Assembly: GCA_017477425.1 (NCBI GenBank)
Contig: JAFUVT010000039.1
Span: 1 to 64,000, forward strand
Source: Bacteroidales bacterium
GTDB lineage: Bacteria; Bacteroidota; Bacteroidia; Bacteroidales; F082
Length of the DNA stretch: 64,000 bases
Direction: 5' to 3'
Position numbers and translations under genes: made by a program. Under the pieces are notes generated by a model. It saw only the letters and a program-made list of their open reading frames with translations. It made no database searches and was not told where the DNA came from. This document shows, one piece after another, positions 55,566 to 63,242 of the stretch. Numbering within the stretch: position 1 is the first letter of the stretch; each line of letters begins with the position of its first letter.

Positions 55566-55670
55566 TTATTGCGCTCTATAATTGATGCCACACATGGTTT
55601 GATTTGCCTTGGGGCAGCAATTGGGAGCAACAACACTCGAAGATTTGCTGATAACTAATTCTACTTTCAT
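55566..55670 (-). CDS. 34-residue Cys-Cys peptide, candidate RiPP precursor
   Basis: A 34-codon gene (ATG at 55670-55668, TAA at 55568-55566) directly after the radical SAM maturase, with an 11-bp spacer. The peptide begins MKVELVISKSSSVVAPN (residues 1-17). Cys18 and Cys19 are adjacent, a Pro-Lys follows, and Cys27 precedes Gly-Ile-Asn-Tyr. The size, the leader-like N-terminus, the Cys/Gly/Asn-rich C-terminus and the position all fit a substrate of the radical SAM/SPASM enzyme. Thioether cross-links from the cysteines are the most common result of such enzymes. It is too short for routine gene calling. No matching family is known to me. Confidence 0.6.
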   Translation of the reverse strand: MKVELVISKSSSVVAPNCCPKANQTMCGINYRAQ

Positions 55671-55681
55671 TTCCGTAAGAT

Positions 55682-57256
55682 TTAGTTGGTGATAGGTGTA
55701 CTGCGGGAGACACCATTTATCCCATTTGTATCATAGATGCGCCTCAAGTCCGCTTTAGCCTTTGGCAGGGCTTGCAGCGCGGTTACAAAATCTTGTCCTT
55801 GTAAAGGATTATGTCCTTGCATCATCCGATGCGCCATATTACACCGAATTTTGGCCATTGTGCAATTGCTTTCTGAGGCTTTGTGATAATCACCGCGTTC
55901 CACATAATTATTGCCAGCACACAAATTGCAATAGGCACAATATTCATGATTGCCGCAATCCTCATATTGTTTCAAAGTGGTTGAGCGCCATTCTATTAGC
56001 ACGAGGTTATTCGTCAGTATTTCTTCCACCGATTGTTTTTTCAGATTGCCAAAAGGCATGGGAAAAGCACAACAAGGTTGGAAATTTCCTTCAGGGGTAA
56101 TGCAAAAGGTAGTACCGCCCGCTCCACAGCCATTAACATCCATTGGCCTTTGCTGTCCTCCAAAGCCAGGGGCTTCAGGACCAACATAATACGGAATGTT
56201 GTCGTCACGAAGCACCACATGCAGTTGCTCCTCTGTCAACCTCAATTGCCTTGCACAAATATCGCCTTCAATGGAATCATTGATATTAATCTCAAATTGT
56301 GGTGCAGCTCCATATTTTTTGGCCAAATCAGCCACCAAATAATAGCTATGCAAATTCGGTTGCATAATGCAGCATTTCAGGTTCATCGGAACCGCCAAGT
56401 CAGAAAGTTGCTCCACCACTTTCATTGAGCGTTCCCAAGAGCCTTTTACACGGGTGATAGCATCGTGGTCTTCGGCCACGCCGCTATAGATGCTCACACC
56501 CACCAAGCGCGGGAAATAGTTGGCCAAGCGTTCCACTTTATCGACAATGCGTTGTCCGTTGGTGAAGACATCAAAGGCGATTTCCTTTTGGTAGAGATAG
56601 TCGATGATGTCCCAAACGATGGGTTTTGAGAACGGGTCGCCGCCCGAAAGGCAGACTTTCACCAAACCATGCTCGTTAAGGTCATCGATGATGCGCTTGT
56701 AGTCGTCGAGGTCCAGTTCCTCTCGGTCTCCACGATGCGAAATTTCCTTGTCGTTGCGCGTGGCGCCCGGATTATAGCAATGGATGCACTGCTCGCTGCA
56801 GTTGTAGGTCAGCTCGAACATGACCGAAGTCACGGTCTTGCCGTCATCCACGGCGTTATAGTAGTCTTGTTCCGCCGAGGAGGTGTCGAATGGAAGTTTC
56901 TCTTTGGTGGTTCTTTCCGAGGTCATCGAGGCGTTTCGTTTGGCTTCTGCCAATTGAGAGCGCGTCCGTTTGATGTCGTCTTCAGTGGGAACAAAGTCTG
57001 TCAGCAGTCCGGCATTAATTAAGGTGTCGAAAAACGCCAAGATGGATTCTTCGGCAATGCCAGTGGCAGCAGATAGCTTTTCCACCTCAACCAAACCATT
57101 TCGTGGCACGGCCAGCACCTGCCCGATGACGTCTGCTGAATACGACTCGAAGAAATAGCTGTAGCCTGCTAAGAGATTGTACATCAAGGCTACGTGCTTC
57201 TTGGCATTGTAGCGGCCACAAGTCCAGATAGGTCTATGTATTATTTGTGAATCCAT
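55682..57256 (-). CDS. Radical SAM/SPASM peptide maturase
   Basis: A 524-residue enzyme. The N-terminal ~90 residues (LVEVEKLSAATGIAEESILAFFDTLINAGLL) look like a PqqD-like winged-helix recognition domain. The radical SAM cluster is at Cys153, Cys157 and Cys160 (CSEQCIHC), and the SAM-contact motif is LSGGDPF. The SPASM region has Cys377, Cys385, Cys395, Cys396, Cys434, Cys440, Cys443 and Cys446, followed by Cys465 and Cys472, enough for two auxiliary iron-sulfur clusters. Such enzymes install cross-links or epimerise residues in ribosomal peptides. The 34-residue Cys-Cys peptide gene follows immediately and is the expected substrate. A good promoter lies at 57302-57333. Confidence 0.88.
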   Translation of the reverse strand: MDSQIIHRPIWTCGRYNAKKHVALMYNLLAGYSYFFESYSADVIGQVLAVPRNGLVEVEKLSAATGIAEESILAFFDTLINAGLLTDFVPTEDDIKRTRSQLAEAKRNASMTSERTTKEKLPFDTSSAEQDYYNAVDDGKTVTSVMFELTYNCSEQCIHCYNPGATRNDKEISHRGDREELDLDDYKRIIDDLNEHGLVKVCLSGGDPFSKPIVWDIIDYLYQKEIAFDVFTNGQRIVDKVERLANYFPRLVGVSIYSGVAEDHDAITRVKGSWERSMKVVEQLSDLAVPMNLKCCIMQPNLHSYYLVADLAKKYGAAPQFEININDSIEGDICARQLRLTEEQLHVVLRDDNIPYYVGPEAPGFGGQQRPMDVNGCGAGGTTFCITPEGNFQPCCAFPMPFGNLKKQSVEEILTNNLVLIEWRSTTLKQYEDCGNHEYCAYCNLCAGNNYVERGDYHKASESNCTMAKIRCNMAHRMMQGHNPLQGQDFVTALQALPKAKADLRRIYDTNGINGVSRSTPITN

Positions 57257-57301
57257 GTCCAGGACGTCATTTTGATTTGACGCATGTTTGTTTTATCGCT
57301 G

Positions 57302-57333
57302 CAAAAGTACAAACAATTTTCAATACAACCAAA
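57302..57333 (-). promoter_or_regulatory. Promoter of the radical SAM locus
   Basis: On the minus strand, TTTG (57330-57333) and TACTTTTG (57302-57309) are 20 bp apart, matching the Bacteroidota consensus. The box ends 45 bp upstream of the ATG at 57256. Confidence 0.75.
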
Positions 57334-57390
57334 TTAATTATTTGATAATCAATACTTTAATAATCCAATATGGATACAGTTTCTGTATCC

Positions 57391-57434
57391 AAAATGGATA
57401 ATTTGGGGTGAAAATGGATGAAATGGATGGGGGA
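57391..57434 (+). repeat. GATGAAATGGATGG-type repeat, copy 1 (R1)
   Basis: About 43 bp reading AAAATGGATAATTTGGGG then TGAAAATGGATGAAATGG and ATGG. It is closely related to the copies at 58697-58739 and 60639-60680 and identical over 19 bp to the inverted copy at 48991-49009. It lies in the 347-bp gap between the radical SAM and Fic genes. The gap also holds the two gene promoters and a GGTGGTAAATTTT repeat (57518-57548). Confidence 0.85.
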
Positions 57435-57572
57435 AATGGTAGGGATTCGGCGAGGAAAGGTAGGATTTGGTGAAGATCTTGAATATGTAGGTTGATATGA
57501 TTTTACTATTATAAAAGGTGGTAAATTTTCAAAAAGTGGTAAATGATTTGCGTGTTTACTGAAAAATAGTAG

Positions 57573-57580
57573 TAATTTTG
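57573..57580 (+). promoter_or_regulatory. -7 box (TAATTTTG) of the Fic gene
   Basis: A perfect consensus box 24 bp upstream of the ATG at 57605. It rules out the start at 57578. Confidence 0.7.
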
Positions 57581-57604
57581 CAAAGTTATTATAGAACAAC
57601 GGTT

Positions 57605-58687
57605 ATGACAAGATTGGAACAGGTTTACGAAAAGTGGTTGAAACTACATCCGTTTAGCCATGAGGACGAGATGCGGCTAAACCGAAAGTTCATGCTGGAT
57701 TTCAACTACAATAGCAACCATATTGAAGGCAATACGCTGACATACGGACAAACTGAAGCGCTTTTGCTGCTTGGCCGTGTGGTGGGGGATGCGCCCATGA
57801 AAGACTTTGAGGAAATGAAAGCCCATAATGTAGGGTTGAACATGATGGAATTGCAAGCCAAAGAACAACAGCCATTGACAGAAACATTTATCCGTCAACT
57901 TCATCAAGTCTTGCTTCGGGAGGATTATACTGTTTATCGCGAATTACCCAACGGCATCCAAACAAGCTATATTGTTCATGCTGGTTGTTATAAGACACGC
58001 CCCAATTCTGTCATCACTCCTACGGGCGAACGGTTTGAATATGCATCTCCAGAAGAGACACCTGCGCTTATGGGGGATTTGGTGAACTGGTTTAATGAGG
58101 TGGAGCAAAGTGGCCAATACACCCCTGTGCAATTGGCAGCATTGTTCCATTATCGTTATATCCGCATCCACCCGTTTGAGGATGGCAACGGACGCATAGC
58201 CCGCCTATTGGTCAATTACATCCTGCTCCGCCAGAATTATCCCATGGTGGTTGTGCTGAGCCGAAAGAAGCAGTCCTATCTCAAGGCACTTGGCGAAGCA
58301 GACAAGAATACGGGAGTTGTACCTTCTGTCGGCGCACATGCTTCTTTGGAAATGATTGAGCCTTTTGTGCAATACATGGAAAAGCTTCTTGTTGAACAGA
58401 TGAACGGTGACATGGCCTTCTTGCAAAGCAATCCTTTGGAAACATGGTGGTACAACGGCGAGTTGGTAAAGTTCAGAAGCGACAAGTCGATAAGTATGCT
58501 TCAGTTGATGATTGACAATCCACGTATCACTATTGCGGAATTGTCGGAACAACTATCCATCAACTCCTCTGCTGTGCAAAAACAGGTTGCCACCATGACG
58601 AAAAAAGGCTATATTTCCAAAGAAGGTACCCCCAAACAATGGCAGGTTCATATCTTTTCTACCATAAATAAGGTGGTGAATTTTTAA
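57605..58687 (+). CDS. Fic family protein (AMPylator) with winged-helix C-terminus
   Basis: A 360-residue Fic protein. The catalytic motif HPFEDGNGRIAR begins at His189, fully matching HxFx(D/E)GNGRxxR, so it should transfer AMP or another nucleotide to target proteins. An N-terminal inhibitory motif (SNHIEG, residues 37-42) marks it as a self-inhibited class II protein. The C-terminus (ITIAELSEQLSINSSAVQKQVATM) is a winged helix that may bind its own promoter. The protein ends NKVVNF, and the DNA encoding these residues is repeated upstream of the gene. It is flanked by related direct repeats. Confidence 0.88.
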   Translation: MTRLEQVYEKWLKLHPFSHEDEMRLNRKFMLDFNYNSNHIEGNTLTYGQTEALLLLGRVVGDAPMKDFEEMKAHNVGLNMMELQAKEQQPLTETFIRQLHQVLLREDYTVYRELPNGIQTSYIVHAGCYKTRPNSVITPTGERFEYASPEETPALMGDLVNWFNEVEQSGQYTPVQLAALFHYRYIRIHPFEDGNGRIARLLVNYILLRQNYPMVVVLSRKKQSYLKALGEADKNTGVVPSVGAHASLEMIEPFVQYMEKLLVEQMNGDMAFLQSNPLETWWYNGELVKFRSDKSISMLQLMIDNPRITIAELSEQLSINSSAVQKQVATMTKKGYISKEGTPKQWQVHIFSTINKVVNF

Positions 58688-58705
58688 AAGGTGGTGAAAA
58701 TGGAT
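58674..58705 (+). repeat. GGTGGTGAATTTT repeat at the 3' end of the Fic gene
   Basis: A near copy of 57518-57548 (GGTGGTAAATTTTCAAAAAG). The two copies bracket the Fic coding region. This one encodes the last Fic residues. Confidence 0.75.
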
Positions 58706-58739
58706 AATTTTGGCTGAAAATGGATGAAGTGGATGGGGA
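58697..58739 (+). repeat. GATGAAGTGGATGG-type repeat, copy 2 (R2)
   Basis: Shares at least 33 identical bases (ATTTTGGCTGAAAATGGATG and beyond) with the copy at 60639-60680. R2 and R3 are direct repeats on either side of the AbiE-like operon. Confidence 0.88.
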
Positions 58740-58789
58740 TTTTAGGGAAGCATAGTTTATTCGCAATTAAAACCACATTCTTCAAATAA

Positions 58790-58815
58790 TTGGCAATATT
58801 TTCAGATATTGCCAA
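58790..58815. promoter_or_regulatory. Perfect inverted repeat, candidate AbiEi operator
   Basis: TTGGCAATAT (58790-58799) and ATATTGCCAA (58806-58815) flank a 6-bp loop just upstream of the -7 box at 58823-58830, covering the expected -33 region. AbiEi-type antitoxins repress their own promoters by binding inverted repeats, so this is the likely operator. Confidence 0.7.
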
Positions 58816-58822
58816 AAATTTG

Positions 58823-58830
58823 TATTTTTG
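58823..58830 (+). promoter_or_regulatory. -7 box (TATTTTTG) of the AbiE-like operon
   Basis: A perfect consensus box 27 bp upstream of the ATG at 58858, partly shadowed by the upstream inverted repeat. Confidence 0.7.
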
Positions 58831-58857
58831 CGGTCAAATAAAATAGTTAAGGAGAGA

Positions 58858-59580
58858 ATGACACAAAACGAGGCAATCATTAATCATTTCAAGCCCATGG
58901 AGTTGTTTAAGACCTCTGATATTGCGGCTTGGTTTAGGGAATCAGATCCTGACTTGAAGGATTCTACCATCAACTGGCGTGTGTATGGGCTGGTGAAAGA
59001 CGGTGTGTTAACCCGCGTGTCGAAAGGTGTCTTCAAGATTGGGGAAGACCGTTCATATAAGCCTGTTGTGAATCCAAAGTTGCAAAACTTGGCCAAGATT
59101 ATCGGGAAGCAGTTTCCGTTTGCTGAGTTTTGTCTTTGGGATACAGCTTTAATCAACAATTTCTCACAGCATTTGACCGCTCAAGGCTTTTATGTGGTTG
59201 CCGTTGAAAAGGATGCCGCTGAATCGGTTTTTCATTTCCTATTGGAGAAATTGAAAAATGTGTATTACAACCCGACAGATGATGTGATTGACAACTATCT
59301 GTATCTGAGCGACACAAAGCCTGTGGTGGTGAAGAACATGGTCTCTGAGGCACCGACCAACATGGTTGAGGGAGTAAAAGTCCCTTCGCTTGAAATGATT
59401 CTGGTGGATCTTTTCTGCGACAAACGCCTGTTCAAAGCTTACCAAGGAAACGAGCTGGCGCACATCTACAGGAATATCTTCAGCAAATACTCCGTCAATA
59501 TGATGAAGGTGGTTAGATATGCGGCAAGACGAGGAAAAAAACCTGAAATTGAAGAGTTTATAAGAAGTTTGGAATTATGA
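58858..59580 (+). CDS. AbiEi-like antitoxin/transcriptional regulator (DUF6577-like)
   Basis: A 240-residue protein. The N-terminal ~65 residues (LFKTSDIAAWFRESDPDLKDSTINWRVYGLVKDGVL) form a winged-helix DNA-binding domain. A larger domain typical of AbiEi/COG5340-like proteins follows (EFCLWDTALINNFSQHLTAQGFYVVAVEKDAAESV). In type IV toxin-antitoxin systems this protein represses the operon and counters the nucleotidyltransferase toxin without binding it. It overlaps the toxin gene by 4 bp. The ATG at 58858 has a GGAG sequence directly upstream. Confidence 0.8.
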   Translation: MTQNEAIINHFKPMELFKTSDIAAWFRESDPDLKDSTINWRVYGLVKDGVLTRVSKGVFKIGEDRSYKPVVNPKLQNLAKIIGKQFPFAEFCLWDTALINNFSQHLTAQGFYVVAVEKDAAESVFHFLLEKLKNVYYNPTDDVIDNYLYLSDTKPVVVKNMVSEAPTNMVEGVKVPSLEMILVDLFCDKRLFKAYQGNELAHIYRNIFSKYSVNMMKVVRYAARRGKKPEIEEFIRSLEL

Positions 59581-60668
59581 TCGACTATAATGCTATTGAT
59601 ATTCATTGGATAGAAAAGGTATCCAAGGCGAACCGCAAAGCTGACATGACTTTGGTTGAGAAAACCATCAGGGCGTTCGTTTTGCTTGAAGGGCTTGCTA
59701 CGGCAGGCTTGCCGTTTGTTTTCAAAGGCGGTACTTCGCTCATGCTATTGACTAAATCCAGCAAGAGGATGTCGATAGACATTGATATCATCATGCCTGA
59801 TGTTCCTGCGCATCTGACGGAAATGCTGGAAGACATTGCCAAGAAGCAAGGTTTTGTTCGGGTGGAGCCACAGGAACGCAACAGTGTGGCCAAGGTGCCT
59901 AAGATGCATTACAAGTTTTGGTACAACCCCATTCATCGTACCGCCAATAATGAGGATTGCGTGTTGCTGGACATACTTACGGAGCAAGTTCCGTATGCCG
60001 ACATCAAGCAGGAGGAAATCGCATCGAAGTTTCTGCCGATGGCGGAACCAATGACCTTGGTGAAGATGCCCAGTGCCAACGACCTGTTGGGCGACAAACT
60101 GACTGCCTTTGCGCCAAACACGACGGGCATTCCCTACTTCAAACACGGCAACAGCATGAATATGGAAATCAACAAGCAGCTTTATGACGTGGCCTGTTTG
60201 TTTGACTTGTTCGATGACCTTACCGCCGTTAGAAACACCTTTGAAAAGATTGCAAGCAAAGAATTGGGTTACCGGGAAGGCGACAACATCACGGTAAGGG
60301 ACGTGTTGGATGACATTTTCCAGACCTCGCTGTGCATCAGCACCCGTGGTATGCAGGGCGGAGGTATGTTTGACGAGCTGATGGCGGGTATTAAGAGGGT
60401 GAACGGTTTCATCTTCTCGGAGCCGTATCAGATTGACAAAGCGATTGTTTGTGCCTCAAAAGCCGCGTATCTTTCTGCATTGATCAAGAGTGGTGCATCG
60501 GAGTTTGAGCGGTTTGTTGATTCGTCACAAATCAAGGACTGGCAGATTGAACAGACGGAATACAACAAACTGAACAAGCTGAAGAAATCGAATACAGAGG
60601 CGTTCTTTTATTGGTATAAGGCGTGTTCGAAGAAAACCAAAATAGATATTTTGGCTGAAAATGGATGA
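59577..60668 (+). CDS. AbiEii-like nucleotidyltransferase toxin
   Basis: A 363-residue member of the nucleotidyltransferase AbiEii/AbiGii family. The characteristic motif is complete: KGGTSLMLL (Gly51, Gly52, Ser54), then RMSIDIDI (Asp68, Asp70). A Lys within DLLGDKLTAFAPNTTGIPY follows. AbiEii and MenA-type members block growth by adding nucleotides to tRNA or binding GTP, typically upon phage infection. The start overlaps the antitoxin gene. The last residues (LAENG) and the stop are encoded within copy R3 of the direct repeat. Confidence 0.85.
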   Translation: MIDYNAIDIHWIEKVSKANRKADMTLVEKTIRAFVLLEGLATAGLPFVFKGGTSLMLLTKSSKRMSIDIDIIMPDVPAHLTEMLEDIAKKQGFVRVEPQERNSVAKVPKMHYKFWYNPIHRTANNEDCVLLDILTEQVPYADIKQEEIASKFLPMAEPMTLVKMPSANDLLGDKLTAFAPNTTGIPYFKHGNSMNMEINKQLYDVACLFDLFDDLTAVRNTFEKIASKELGYREGDNITVRDVLDDIFQTSLCISTRGMQGGGMFDELMAGIKRVNGFIFSEPYQIDKAIVCASKAAYLSALIKSGASEFERFVDSSQIKDWQIEQTEYNKLNKLKKSNTEAFFYWYKACSKKTKIDILAENG

Positions 60669-60680
60669 AGTGGATGGGGA
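60639..60680 (+). repeat. GATGAAGTGGATGG-type repeat, copy 3 (R3)
   Basis: Overlaps the 3' end and stop of the AbiEii-like gene. Shares 33 bp exactly with R2. Confidence 0.88.
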
Positions 60681-60747
60681 TAATGGTCATTTTTTGCCCA
60701 ATGTTTGTCCTGAAAACCACAAAATGTCCACCAACCCAATTTTTCCT

Positions 60748-60755
60748 TACCTTTG
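60748..60755 (+). promoter_or_regulatory. -7 box (TACCTTTG) of the RlmI-like gene
   Basis: A perfect consensus box 15 bp upstream of the ATG at 60771. Confidence 0.7.
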
Positions 60756-60770
60756 CCCCAAAATTTTGGA

Positions 60771-61979
60771 ATGATGCAAGAACAACCCCCTCTCTACCCT
60801 ACCATAAGGCTCCTGCGAGGCAAGGACGAGGCAGTGCGCCGCTTCCACCCATGGATCTTCTCGGGCGCCATCCATAGCGCCGCCGACGGCTTGCAGGCGG
60901 GCGACACGGTCACCGTCACCGACTACGACGGCAACATCCTCGGCACGGGCTTCTGCGAGTCGGACAGCATCGCCGTCAAGATGCTCTGCTTCGACAACCG
61001 CAAAATCGACGAATGGTTTTTCCTCGACCGTCTCAACCACGCCCTCGAAGTGCGCAAAATCATGGGACTGGTCAACAACCCGCACACCAACTGCTACCGC
61101 CTCGTGCATTCCGAAGGCGACGGACTGGCAGGCCTCATCGTCGACATCTATGGCCACACCGCCGTGGTGCAGGCACAGACCGAAGGCATGGCCTTGCACC
61201 TCAACGAAATCGTCCGCGCCCTCAAGCTGATGCCCGACCTCGGACTGCAAGCCATCTACAACAAAAGCGCCGAAGCCATGCAACGCATGGGCAAAGACGA
61301 CGTCATAGACGACGGCTATCTCTTGGGCAACCCGCTCGACGAACTGATCCTGGAAAACGACAGCAAGTTCCATCCCAACTGGGAAGAAGGCCAGAAGACA
61401 GGCTTCTTCCTCGACCAACGCGAGAACCGCGAGCTGGTGCGCCAAATGGCACAAGGCAAAACGGTGCTCAACGCCTTTGGCTACACGGGCGGCTTCTCCG
61501 TCACCGCCTTGAAGGGTGGGGCGCGCCGCGCCGTCACCGTCGACGCATCGAAAAAAGCCATGGCCGAAGCCGAGCGTAACCTGGAACTGAACGGCTACTC
61601 GAAAGAGGAGAACCCCTGCCACGTGGCCGACATGAAAGACTATGTGAAAGACATGCGCGAAGGCGCCTTCGACCTCATCATCCTCGACCCGCCGGCGTTC
61701 GCCAAGCGGCATCAGGACAAACATCGCGGCTTGAGCGGCTACAAGTTCCTCAACATGGAAGCCATCAAACGCATCGCCAAGGGCGGACTGCTGTTCACCT
61801 TCAGTTGCTCGCAGGCCGTCGACAAGGCCACCTTCCAAGGCATCGTCACCGCCGCTGCCATCGAGGCCAAGCGCAACGTGCGCATCGTCGACCAACTGTC
61901 GCAGCCTGCCGACCACCCCATCAACATCTTCCATCCCGAAGGGGCTTACCTGAAGGGCTTGCTATTGTACGTCGAATAA
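60771..61979 (+). CDS. RlmI-like 23S rRNA (cytosine-C5) methyltransferase
   Basis: A 402-residue SAM-dependent methyltransferase. An N-terminal PUA domain (PTIRLLRGKDEAVRRFHPWIFSGAI) binds RNA. The Rossmann-fold domain contains the SAM site (VLNAFGYTGGFSVTALKGGA) and the catalytic motif LDPPAFAKR. Sequence and length fit RlmI, which makes m5C1962 in 23S rRNA. The exact target in this species is inferred from the family. The ATG pair at 60771/60774 lies after the -7 box. A strong bidirectional terminator follows. Confidence 0.88.
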   Translation: MMQEQPPLYPTIRLLRGKDEAVRRFHPWIFSGAIHSAADGLQAGDTVTVTDYDGNILGTGFCESDSIAVKMLCFDNRKIDEWFFLDRLNHALEVRKIMGLVNNPHTNCYRLVHSEGDGLAGLIVDIYGHTAVVQAQTEGMALHLNEIVRALKLMPDLGLQAIYNKSAEAMQRMGKDDVIDDGYLLGNPLDELILENDSKFHPNWEEGQKTGFFLDQRENRELVRQMAQGKTVLNAFGYTGGFSVTALKGGARRAVTVDASKKAMAEAERNLELNGYSKEENPCHVADMKDYVKDMREGAFDLIILDPPAFAKRHQDKHRGLSGYKFLNMEAIKRIAKGGLLFTFSCSQAVDKATFQGIVTAAAIEAKRNVRIVDQLSQPADHPINIFHPEGAYLKGLLLYVE

Positions 61980-61980
61980 A

Positions 61981-62042
61981 AAAACGCCATACATGTCATT
62001 CCTCGCTGAGGTTGTGCGAATGGAATCTATGTATGGCGTTTT
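61981..62042. terminator. Bidirectional terminator
   Basis: A 14-bp perfect stem (61981-61994 with 62029-62042), an inner CATTC/GAATG helix and T-runs on both sides lie between the convergent RlmI-like and lipoprotein genes. Confidence 0.9.
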
Positions 62043-62059
62043 TTATTTATGGCACAAAC

Positions 62060-62665
62060 TCAGCTGTTTCCCAAGAACGAACCCGGCTTGTGGGGGTGCT
62101 TCACAACCTGACGGCCCGTCGTCTTCGAAGGCGTCGTGCTGATGCGCTTCAAGTAAGCCTTTTCCACATAGTCGACGTCGTATTCGTTCTCGTAGGAGAA
62201 GCTGTTGTCGGTCAAGTCCGAAACCTTCACCATGAAAGTGCGTATATCCTCATAGGGATAGGTATACTTCATTTTCATCCAAAGTGCCGACTCGCTTTCG
62301 TCGTAGGAATACGTGAAGGTGTAAACCAAAATCGTATCGGGAGCAGGAATCACCGTTTCGTAGATTCCAGTCTCCTCGTTATAGTCCAACCACAACGTGT
62401 CGACGGCGCCGTCGCGCATCTCGCCGGTCTTGTCGTCCCTGAACACCAGCTGGATGGTGTTGTTGGCGTCATCGGGATTGTAGGTGTAGGTCTCCAGCGA
62501 AGCGGCAATGGGATTGCCTGCATAGTCGATGTTGTAGTAGTCAATCTTTTCGACACCCCAAGTGCCAATAAAATTCTTGTAGCTAACTTCATCCTCGTCT
62601 TTTCCGCAAGATACAAACAACACAGCCATCATGGCCATCGTTGCCCATAAAGTAATTCTTCTCAT
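62060..62665 (-). CDS. Lipoprotein, lipocalin-like, downstream of a second lipoprotein
   Basis: A 201-residue lipoprotein with lipobox AVLFVSCGKDED. The mature part starts with NFIGTWGVEKIDYYNID, a lipocalin-like opening of Bacteroidota lipoproteins, and is beta-rich with many Tyr, Thr and Asp residues. It follows another lipoprotein gene by 18 bp on the same strand. Ligand and role unknown. Confidence 0.72.
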   Translation of the reverse strand: MRRITLWATMAMMAVLFVSCGKDEDEVSYKNFIGTWGVEKIDYYNIDYAGNPIAASLETYTYNPDDANNTIQLVFRDDKTGEMRDGAVDTLWLDYNEETGIYETVIPAPDTILVYTFTYSYDESESALWMKMKYTYPYEDIRTFMVKVSDLTDNSFSYENEYDVDYVEKAYLKRISTTPSKTTGRQVVKHPHKPGSFLGNS

Positions 62666-62683
62666 AATTATACTAATTTATTA

Positions 62684-63163
62684 TTAATCAATTCGTTTCA
62701 TAAAAAACCGCTCGAAAAACGGGATTGGTTCCGAAAATTCGTTGATCCATGAAGACCTGATGGTGGTGTCCGTCAGCTCCTCAATGTCCATGTCGGCACT
62801 GGTCGCGTCAGAGAACATGGAGGTGATCCAATTGGTATTATAGATTGTAAGTATCTGATTATCGGAATCGTAATCGTAATCACACTTGAACTTTTTGATG
62901 AGTGCGGGACTGTCGTTAAGCAACAGCTTCCCCGTTCCGTCAGCGTAGAAATACACCTCGTAGCCCCGACCCGTACCCACCTCATAATACAAGGTGTCCC
63001 AACGGTCGATGCCATTGGCCGTGTCGACACGGTGACTGATATACTTCTCGCAGCCCCAGTGCCCCTTGATGGGCGATTGCTCGTACTTCTCTACTTTGCG
63101 GCACGACGCCAACAAAGCCACTGCTACAAGAGCCAAAATTCCGATTTGAAAGCCTTTTTTCAT
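62684..63163 (-). CDS. Lipoprotein of unknown function
   Basis: A 159-residue lipoprotein (lipobox AVALLASCRKVE). The mature part begins IKGHWGCEKYI, similar in outline to its neighbour, so the two may be distant paralogues. It leads a two-gene unit with a -7 box at 63178-63185. Function unknown. Confidence 0.72.
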   Translation of the reverse strand: MKKGFQIGILALVAVALLASCRKVEKYEQSPIKGHWGCEKYISHRVDTANGIDRWDTLYYEVGTGRGYEVYFYADGTGKLLLNDSPALIKKFKCDYDYDSDNQILTIYNTNWITSMFSDATSADMDIEELTDTTIRSSWINEFSEPIPFFERFFMKRID

Positions 63164-63177
63164 AACGATTTGTGTTG

Positions 63178-63185
63178 CAAAAATA
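63178..63185 (-). promoter_or_regulatory. -7 box (TATTTTTG) of the twin lipoprotein genes
   Basis: A perfect consensus on the minus strand, 14 bp upstream of the ATG at 63163. Confidence 0.65.
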
Positions 63186-63215
63186 GCATTAATTCAAATA
63201 TCGCGCCAAAATTTT

Positions 63216-63223
63216 TACCTTTG
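63216..63223 (+). promoter_or_regulatory. -7 box (TACCTTTG) of the endonuclease/exonuclease/phosphatase gene
   Basis: A perfect consensus box 19 bp upstream of the ATG at 63243. Confidence 0.7.
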
Positions 63224-63242
63224 CTGCCTAAAACACAACAAA

